Source: Massospora cicadina (Eukaryota > Entomophthoromycota > Entomophthoromycetes > Entomophthorales > Entomophthoraceae). Taken from it: a stretch of 64,000 nt of DNA. Within the stretch, counting starts at the first letter, position 1. The number at the start of each line of letters is the position of its first letter. The notes below the pieces were generated by a model. It worked only from the letters and a program-made list of their open reading frames with translations. It was not told the DNA's origin and ran no database searches. The position numbers and the translations under genes are program-made. Below are positions 56,928 to 64,000 of the stretch, in pieces. The DNA lies in the NCBI GenBank assembly GCA_022478985.1, contig JAKSZP010014467.1, positions 1-64,000 on the forward strand, read 5' to 3'.

Positions 56928-57364
56928 GACAAGTACATTCAATTCCTTTACACACCGCCAGTGTTACACCTCAAATCACATATTATATGGATTTAGCTCA
57001 GCCCCACCCCCTGTAAGCTTAACTTCCATTTTCTTTATCAATATTATCTCTACCTTACCCCTGCATCAGCGTAAAACAATTGTTAAGATTTAATCATTCT
57101 CAAAATCTAGGGCAATGCAACCTAGTATTTCCAGAATAATTATGCACTGCCCAATATTCCTGAGTATGGTTTATAACCATGAGAGCAGCAATTTAAATGG
57201 GGTCTGTTTTTACCCTAGCTCATTGAAGCTGCTGATAGTAAATCCTCATACAAAAAACAATCATTTCTTATTTTTAAGGTCACTGTCTTTACAAGTTCCC
57301 TTATTTATTAAATTTTACATTGACCTGTGCATTTTAATATGATGCCTATGCGCCAAATACCACA
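56928..57364 (+). repeat. 3' LTR of element F, right part
   Basis: It aligns with 50385-50850 (for example CAGCGTAAAACAATTGTTAAG and TTTTTACCCTAGCTCATTGAAGCTGC). A 27-bp difference near 57150 reflects an extra short repeat in the 5' copy. Confidence 0.85.
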
Positions 57365-58347
57365 GGCTTTACTTCAGAGGTCAAATGAATTAAGATAGAA
57401 TTTCAGGTGATAAAAAGGGAACACCCTTCAACTGATAAGTTGTAGCCCACCAAGGTATGCATAAATTACTATAATTTTAGGCGTTGAAGTCTAACAATGC
57501 CGGTGTCCCAGCAACCATACCTTGTGTATTAGAGTTAAATCTTAAGATTTAGCCAGGAAAATATATAATTTACTTTATAATTATTTAAATTGCATTAACT
57601 CAACAATTAAGTCTTGTTGGAAAAATGGGATTGCAACTGTCATTGTAAAAGATTTCCCAAGTCTCATTTATTAAAAACTACCATGTACATTGCTGATTGT
57701 TACATCACACCTTAAAAGCAGGTACTGGTCACACAAATAATGACTGTCAAGGCAGTAAGTCAAGATCATGTGATTTCTCAATGGGTGACTTTGTGGGAAA
57801 GTGCAGCTTGAAGATTATCAATTGGGAATCCAGGGTTCTTAAAAAGCGTCAACATACCCCTAGAGTCACTTAGAAGGTGCAAGGGCCTCAACTGACAGCA
57901 GTCCAAATGACTGTCAAGGTGAGTTAATTTAATTCAGCTGCACTTTATCTGTCTAGTTCGTCCAAAGACCCAGGTGTAATGATTTAATTTATGCAAAGTA
58001 TAAAATATACAACTAAGGGGAAAATGCCTTAATTGGAAAATATACTTATGTTACGCTATATAATTGCAATGACTGAATAAATTTAGTAAAATAAAATTAC
58101 ACAAATTTTCTATGACTGTACCAAAATTAAAAGGAAATCAGAATTTAAACTTTGGGGAAGTCTTCAAGTGGTGTGAGCTAAGATCTATACTGATTTACTC
58201 TTCAGGGTTACTGCGGCATCAGTTACTATTTCAAGATTGTAGCATTCAATCGCCTAGATTGGGTTTGGACTCCATCATTAGGAGGATTTGAACTTTTGGT
58301 CTGAGGTTATCTGACTATAAACTAGCCAAATTTTTGTATTTACCTGG
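57365..58347. other. Gene-free stretch, probably LTR sequence of J and older LTR remnants
   Basis: No coding frame could be assigned. The right end must be the 3' LTR of J, because that LTR continues at 62264-62278 after element I. A tRNA-like motif (minus strand, 58284-58328) lies within it. The left limit of this LTR is not known, since its partner is outside the window. Confidence 0.4.
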
Positions 58348-59240
58348 TGTCAAATAAAGACTGGACCTAAATCATTGGGTAATGTTATATGGGAAATAAT
58401 GATATTAGTTGATGCTAATTTGTTATGTATCATATCAAAATTATCAGTGATTATGGACCAAAAATATCCTAAGTATGTCCAAACTTGTGATTTATGGCCT
58501 AACGATTCCACTTAATAATGTTTGACTATAATGACATAGGACTGGGGATTTGTTGGTTAAATCAGATTTTAAACAATAATTGACTTGATGACTTGGGCAT
58601 GTGGGCTTTGTTGGTCTATGTCAAAATTAGCTTTTAATGTCAATTGACATTTTGATCTAATTAATTACAAATTAATGGTAAAAATCGCCTTGGTATGTGC
58701 TGTCAATTGCTTGAGAGGAGCTTCAGTTCAGCTATTTGCAGATGCGTCAGAAACACTGTCTTGAGATATTACAAGTTTGACACTGACTCTGGGGCCGTGT
58801 GAGATGCCCCTGAGTCAAAAGGATTTTAGACCCTCAGACAAACTTATTACTTTTTTCTCTGGCTAAGTGCCATTGAAAATGAGGCATTCTGGGTATGATG
58901 TGGTTAACATCAAACCCTATAAAGTATCTCCAAGTTGATACTAATAAAAAATAATTTTTTTAGTAGTACAAATCAATTGTTTAATATACAAACTTTTTAT
59001 ATTTAATCCTTTTTTGTTGTATTAAGTTGATGTATTACTTGGGATTAGAAAGATCAGGGAAGCGAGCCATTGTACAAGTAACCAACATAAGAATTTGGCT
59101 TTAAAGTGATATTTCCAAGGAGTTTATATCTGAACCATTGTCACCATCTGGTCTATTGTCTCCATACAATATATGATCGAAGCTCCAACTTATCTTAAGA
59201 AGAAGAACCAGACCATCTGAAGTAGGCCAAAACTTCAACA
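58348..59240 (+). repeat. 5' LTR of element I
   Basis: It starts TGTCAAATAAAGACTGGACC and ends TTCAACA. Shared landmarks with the 3' copy are TTGCTTGAGAGGAGC and CTATTTGCAGATGCGTCAGA. Confidence 0.9.
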
Positions 59241-59242
59241 AG

Positions 59243-59259
59243 TGGCACTTATGGCTGGG
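59243..59259 (+). other. Primer binding site of element I
   Basis: TGGCACTTATGGCTGGG lies two bases after the LTR and overlaps the gag start ATG at 59251. It differs from the TGGTGCTCACT core of the other elements. Confidence 0.5.
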
Positions 59260-60397
59260 AACGCGGATGGTGACCACGCAGAGAAGGGAGCAACCCCTGG
59301 CTATATCAATTTTTTCAAGGATGAATTTACAAAATTTCAAGATTTAGCGGACATATTGAGTCATCAAATTGATAATCTCACTGAAGAAGTTAATTTTATT
59401 AATGAAGAAAATAATGCTCTACATAAAGAAGTGAATGATTTATATAAATTTAGTAGAGAGTAAAATCAAGTGATTTCTTCTCTTTAATTTCAAATGACCA
59501 ATATGAATAAGAAAATTTGCAATATTGAAGGATTGGAATAATGGCCAAAGCCAGCACGCTTAAAGCGATTCTACTGACAGTGATGCCTATGAACATTATG
59601 AGATTAAGTTTGGGCCACGTGGCAATTGACACATATAATGGTTGCTTTGGCCAACCCAAGTTCCTCAAACCATGGTGCAGCGCCTCAGCGCCCTGATACG
59701 CCTGGTTCAAGCTAGAAGAGAAGTAATTGAAATACTCATGATCAGGAGAATGATAATTGCAAGCTGTCAAACCTCATGCTTTCAATAAGAATGGAAATAT
59801 ACCACTTTTATCAAACGCTTTGAAATGGCCATGTCTGGGGCCAGTGACCATAACAAAGCGGCCACTATGATCAACTATTTAGATGAATGGAGTATTGAGT
59901 CAATTATTCCTCATTTGGTTGAAAACCCAAGCTACGCCAAAGTCAAAGGGGCCATGCTTTATGAATTTGATGGTCCAGAACTAATGTCAACTAGAATATT
60001 CAAATTCATGAATATCAGCTTTAAGAAAAATGAAACACGTGATGAATTTGATATTGATTCTATTGTGAAGCTCAAGTTATTTTTAGGCGCAAAGGCTATG
60101 ATCAACTTTGATGCTAAGATTACATTACAACATTCAGTACAACCTTACCAAAAATTGTCAAACACCTTATTGCCTGCTTTTGTGCAAAGCCTTGCGCCTT
60201 CTGAATTGGTTGATTATCTGTGCAGATGCTCACAATATTGTGGCCCTCCCAATACTGGATACAGATCAGGACCTGCTGCCTCTGCTGTAAAACCCTACAA
60301 AACTAATAATACTGTCAGTGATCCACCTGTGAAAACTGAACAAACCTTAAATACAAGGGTCTCACGCCCATTAAATGAGATTACTTTCTATAACTAG
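59251..60397 (+). pseudogene. gag: Gag of element I
   Basis: The first frame starts at ATG 59251 (MAGNADGDHAEKG) and forms a coiled-coil stretch (LADILSHQIDNLTEEVNFIN) to 59463. After a broken part, the capsid frame 59825-60397 (190 codons) has MINYLDEWSIESII, FKFMNISFKKNETRDEFD, NFDAKITLQHSVQPY and LCRCSQYCGPPNTG, the capsid pattern seen in D (FDAKIAMEHVIMPFH). The tail is a Ser/Pro linker. No zinc knuckle remains. It likely encoded particle proteins only. Confidence 0.8.
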
Positions 60398-61363
60398 AAT
60401 TGTAAAGGACACTTTGCTTCCTGATACTGTCAGCGTAGTGTTCTTGTAGTCCTTTCAGATATAGCACAGGTAGAGGAAAAAGAACATGCAAAATAGATGT
60501 GGGATGCTCTATTGTGTCCAAAAACCAGTCCCACCTGACTGACACAAAAGCATGAACCATGGGGCCTTGATTACTAGCAAAACGAATTCTATCTTAGCAC
60601 CAAATGTAGAATTTATGATCATAAGTGTGATAAATCACTCTCAGAGTATGGTTGTCATACCTGAAGCCTTTGAAGTAGTCATTAAACATATGTGCAAAAG
60701 ATACTTGAGAATATTTCATCTGTGGGGAAAAGAAATGCAGCAGATACCCTCAATCTTAAAGGGGTGAATATAGCTATGCCAATTGACACATTCATCAATT
60801 AATGTCCTAGCATTAAGGATACCGTTAAGCATACTCTTACTCTTTGGCTTCTTCCCATATACACTTAGTAAGCTCTATCTATTCTTATTGAAAAAAGAAG
60901 AGAAAAAAATGAAAAATGGAAAATGAAAAAAAGATAAAACATAAAAAGGTATAAAAAGTGATAATAGTAAAACTAAAAAAATGAAAAAATAAAAATTATA
61001 AAAATAAATTGAATTCATGAATTCTAAAGCCTCATCGCCACTAGGACTAAATGACCCTTCTTTCAAAGGGGAGGAAAGTGAGATCAAAGCCAAGGGGCCA
61101 TTTTGGGGTTACCAAGGATTGCCAGAGTTGCAGAAGGTGTAGAAGTTGAACTTTTGGAAAACGTCAAAGTATACCTGGTTGAATCAGCCTAGGAAATGAA
61201 GGCAAAACGCCAGAGCACTTATAGCATGCAGCATAGAATTGTGAATTTTAAGAAGAAAGGTTTATCCAGGGCCAAAAGGCTATTAACGTAGCGTCTTATT
61301 CTGAAGGTTGAAAAAATTAGATGATGTGATCAAGAAAAAGAATACCCTCCACTTTTACCCAGT
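60398..61363 (+). other. Interior of I between gag and polypurine tract, no pol
   Basis: A 71-codon frame (60552-60767) resembles no pol domain. At 60885-61013 lies a long A-rich tract of GAAAAA/ATAAAA type. The rest to 61363 is broken. There is no DTG, YxDD or DDE pattern. Confidence 0.6.
60885..61013. repeat. A-rich low-complexity tract in I
   Basis: About 130 bp dominated by A with interspersed G and T on the plus strand, placed before the polypurine tract as in D. Confidence 0.8.
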
Positions 61364-61377
61364 CAAGGAGGGGGAAA
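61364..61377 (+). other. Polypurine tract of element I
   Basis: CAAGGAGGGGGAAA directly precedes TGTTGAATGG of the 3' LTR. Confidence 0.8.
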
Positions 61378-62263
61378 TGTTGAATGGTTGACTGGACCTA
61401 GATTATCAGGTAATTTAGTAAAAAAATTAATATTAGTTGATGCTAATTTATATGTATCATATCAAAATTATCAGTTTTTATGTTCTAAAATTATCCTAAG
61501 TATGTTCAAACTTGGGATTCATGGCCTAGAAATTCCTCTTAATATTATTTGACTATGATGACATGGGACCGGGGGCAAAGTTGATTAAGTCAGATTTTAC
61601 ATAATAGTTGACTTGATGACTAGGCATGTGGGATTTGTTAGTCTATGTTGAAATTAACTTTATTGTTGATCAAGTTTTTTAATCAAATTAATTATTAATT
61701 AATGGTACAAATTGACTTGGTATGTGCTGACAATTGCTTGAGAGGAGCATCAGTTCAGCTATTTGCAGATGCGTCAGAAATACTGTCTTGAGATATTACA
61801 AGTTTGACACTGACTCTGGGGCCATGTGAGATGCCCCTAGTCAAAATGATTGTAGACCCTCAGATGAACTTATTACTTTTTTTCTCTGGTCAAGTGCCAT
61901 TAAAAATGAGGCATCATGGGTAAGATGTGGTTAACATTGAACCCTATAAAGTATCTCCAAGTCAATACTAATAAAAAACAATCGTTTTATCAGTTCAAAT
62001 AAATTGTTTAATTTACAAACTTCTTGTATTTAATACTTTTTCATTGTATTAAGTTAAGAAATTACTTGAGATTAGAAAGTTCAGGGAAGAGAGCCATTGT
62101 ACAAGTAACCAACAGAAGAATATGGCTTCGAAGTGTCATTTCCAAGAAGTTTATATCTGAACTATTATCACAATCTTTTCTATTGTCTCCATACATTAGA
62201 CGCTCAAAACTCCAACTTATCTTAAGATAAACCAGACCATCTGAAGTAGACCAAATTCCAATA
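61378..62263 (+). repeat. 3' LTR of element I
   Basis: It is the partner of 58348-59240, ending TTCCAATA. CCTGA follows. Confidence 0.9.
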
Positions 62264-62284
62264 CCTGAAATCCCAACAGCGCCC

Positions 62285-63530
62285 ATTCTAGATCTTGGTG
62301 TAGGGGAGTAAAGGGCCACAGGTATTGACTATGTACTCAGTTTAAAAAAGTTCTCAGAGCAACATTGACAACTTACTGTTCGTTTCCCTTTTATAGATAA
62401 CTTTGTAGGGGCCTGACCAATTGGAACTCAATTTTTTGTCTCATCCACTCAGTGGGTGATGGTAAAAAGGACAAATCTCCAAGCAGGAAGGTATGAAGGG
62501 GGTCAAGTTTCTTGTTAAACTCTATTTATCTCTCTGGAGGTAGTAGTAGACAAATTTTCCAAAGCCAAAAACTGAAGCTGAAGGTTCCACTACAAATAAT
62601 TCTCAAGCAGCTTCAGGGGCTTCAGTGGAGTCTTGGTATACCATGGACTGCACTTCATGAGGCAATTGGGTATTCCTTCTAAAACAAGGCTTTAAAGGGG
62701 GACATTTTAATAATTTTATGGTAACTAATTTGTAGGCTAGTATTTCACTGTCTAAGTAGTGTGGATAATGTAGAAGGTCAGTCAAGGGCCATTTTTCAAA
62801 GGGCTGAGGTTAATGTAGAATTAAATCGCTCTATCATTCCATTAGTTGAAGTATGGTAAGGGATGAAAATTGTTTTAGTGGAACCCATTAATTTGGGATA
62901 AAGTTTTGCACCAGTGATGTTCAAAAATTTCACCATTATCAGAGAGATTTTGTTAGGAAATTTAAGTTAGATGATAAACTAATTATATAGCTATGTGACG
63001 GTAGCTTTTGGAAAAGTCTGAGGATTGGTATATTTAGTCAATTCATTTTTGTTATATAATTAACAGACAGTACGAGGAATGAATGGCCACTAGAGGCTTA
63101 TGGTAGAGGTTACAACATCAATTATCCAAATGAAAGGGTTTAGCAGGAGGTGCACTGGATGTTGGGGGGTGAGAAGTAGGGCCAACTTGGCTCTTGAGCA
63201 CTAAGCAAGACTCAAGCACAATATGGATTGAGGGGAGCATCCCCTGCCAGTAGCACTAAGTTTTGTGTCATTAATATGTTTTCTGATTTCCTCCATGGCT
63301 GAATTTCAGGTGTCTCTCTATAAATTTCATTCATACATGCAGAGTTATAAATAAATGGTAACCAATGGGTTGAAAATAACTTAAAAGGTTACCATCCCAG
63401 TTTTGGATGTTTGCCATCATTCTTCTTAGCTTTCTTTGGACAGCGAGGGACTCATCTTTCCACAGTTGAGGTTGGCTTAGGAGATTATGGAATCGATCTT
63501 CCTCAGGGTTAGTCAGGGTTAGGATAGGTA
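62285..63530 (-). pseudogene. int: Integrase of element J, decayed
   Basis: A C-terminal part near 62400-62460 reads WSGPYKV-like and PSPTEWMRQKIEFQ-like segments, matching the (W)xGPxxV module seen at the integrase end of E. The frame 62603-62785 lies in the core-to-C-terminal part. Zinc region and catalytic residues could not be placed with confidence between 62800 and 63330. Identity rests on order, with RNase H to the right and LTR to the left. Confidence 0.55.
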
Positions 63531-64000
63531 GCCTGGACAGACAATCCACATTTTAATAAATTGGCCCTGTGTGAAGGACAATAAAGAAATCATAGTTTAT
63601 GAGCTTGAAAGCCCATCGTATTAATCGCCCATCAGGGTATTTCATCTGCTGGAGTCATTGCAATGAGGCATGATTATTAATTATAGTGAAATGGGCCCCA
63701 TATAAATAGTGGTGGAAATATTCAATGGCTTTCATAACTACCAGGCGTTCTCATTTGATAAAAATGTAGTTTGATCAGCTTTTGTTAAAGTTTTTCTATA
63801 GTAAGCAATGTGATAGTACTTTAAGTTTTTTGTGTTGGGAAAGTATAACTCCTATTGCAATATTACAAGCATCAGTAAACAGAAAAAATGTTTAGTCAAA
63901 GTTGAATTTTATGAGGATAGGTGCATGGGTAAGTGCTACCTGCAATAGATCAAAAAACTGCTGCTGCTGTTAATTTTCCCAATGGAAAGGATTTCCCTTC
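63480..64000 (-). pseudogene. RNase H of element J, cut by window edge
   Basis: At 63520-63560 the minus strand reads DCLSRLPILTL, the (A)DxLSRLP end of RNase H. From 63600 to 63990 follow decayed DHASL, DPE/PDGRL and YYRKTL-type segments. The RT to its right is outside the window. Confidence 0.65.

Larger units (their letters stand above)
50188..57364 (+). mobile_element. Element F: gag-protease LTR element without RT or integrase, interrupted by K
   Basis: The 5' LTR is 50188-50850; the 3' LTR is 53437-53605 plus 56928-57364. Flanks GACTT (50183-50187) and GGCTT (57365-57369) match 4 of 5. The primer site and the polypurine tract AAGTAGGGGAAAA (53424-53436) are in place. The interior of only 2,586 bp holds gag and protease; RT, RNase H and integrase are absent rather than decayed, since the polypurine tract follows shortly after protease. 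Confidence 0.85.
58348..62263 (+). mobile_element. Element I: gag-only LTR element, inserted in the LTR of J
   Basis: The LTRs are 58348-59240 and 61378-62263 (893 and 886 bp), with flanks CCTGG (58343-58347) and CCTGA (62264-62268), 4 of 5. Primer site (59243) and polypurine tract CAAGGAGGGGGAAA (61364-61377) are in place. The 2.1-kb interior has gag only; no protease, RT or integrase motif. The total of 3,916 bp is half of a normal element, so I is non-autonomous by structure. Confidence 0.9.
62264..64000 (-). mobile_element. Element J: minus-strand Ty3/gypsy pol, runs off the right edge
   Basis: The minus strand from the edge reads RNase H, then integrase, then a tract resembling the polypurine tract of A (AAGATCTAGAATGGGCGC), then TGTTGGGATTTCAGG, the start of a 3' LTR related to that of A (TGTTGGGGATT). 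Only 15 bp of this LTR lie before I interrupts it at 62263. Confidence 0.75.

Noticed and set aside
57365..58347. A further long LTR with a QWV-type frame (57730-57800, plus)
   Set aside because: A short QDHVISQWVTLW-like peptide recalls the RWV motif, but the frame is short, the LTR ends cannot be placed, and no copy exists in the window.
1..64000. CRISPR arrays, bacterial operons, rRNA genes
   Set aside because: There are no regularly spaced repeats, no ribosome-site-led gene runs and no rRNA-like conserved stretches; all strong protein matches are to Ty3/gypsy domains.

Overview
This 64 kb window is eukaryotic repeat DNA made almost entirely of decayed LTR retrotransposons of the Ty3/gypsy type (gag, aspartic protease, reverse transcriptase, RNase H, integrase in that order). 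They are nested inside one another on both strands. I found no convincing host gene, rRNA, CRISPR array or bacterial operon. The pol proteins, the AT-rich composition, and the many in-frame stops at Gln/Arg/Trp-type codons fit a repeat-rich, possibly fungal genome, but the sequence does not let me name the organism.

Element names used here (A to K, X, Z, H) are local labels. Left part: 1-502 is the partial 3' LTR of a minus-strand element leaving the window. 585-1955 is a long (1.4 kb) LTR on the minus strand, and 2800-3420 is a solo LTR. From about 3421 a plus-strand element G begins (gag fragments, a protease at 32.3 kb, RT at 49.3 kb). G is split by C (3700-30305, minus), E (32795-40102, plus) and D (40577-49254, plus). 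C is split in its RT/RNase H region by X (LTRs at 6586-24531 and 24875-25703). The left LTR of X is split by B (6784-23878, minus). The 3' LTR of B is split by A (7042-13924, minus). B also carries a 1,434-bp solo LTR (Z1, 17256-18689) and a second long LTR-like block (Z2, 20247-21636). The order G > C > X > B > A is a nest five levels deep.

Right part: an LTR-like block H (49626-50187), then F (50188-57364, plus; gag and protease only) with K (about 53606-56927) inside its 3' LTR. After a gene-free stretch comes I (58348-62263, plus; gag only), inserted 15 bp inside the 3' LTR of J, a minus-strand pol element that runs off the right edge.

None of the elements is intact. D, E and A are the best preserved: D has a perfect CCCAT target duplication and LTRs matching closely by eye, and A has a perfect ATTGC duplication and all the integrase D,D,E residues. 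F and I have LTRs, primer sites, polypurine tracts and gag but no polymerase, so if they moved recently they must have borrowed RT and integrase from relatives such as D or E. The most unusual signals are reading frames with hydrophobic segments inside the 1.4-kb LTRs, conserved between copies; collagen-like Gly-X-Y runs in two gag proteins; a primer-site core shared by several otherwise diverged elements; tRNA-like motifs in several LTRs; and repeated insertion of one element into the LTR of another.
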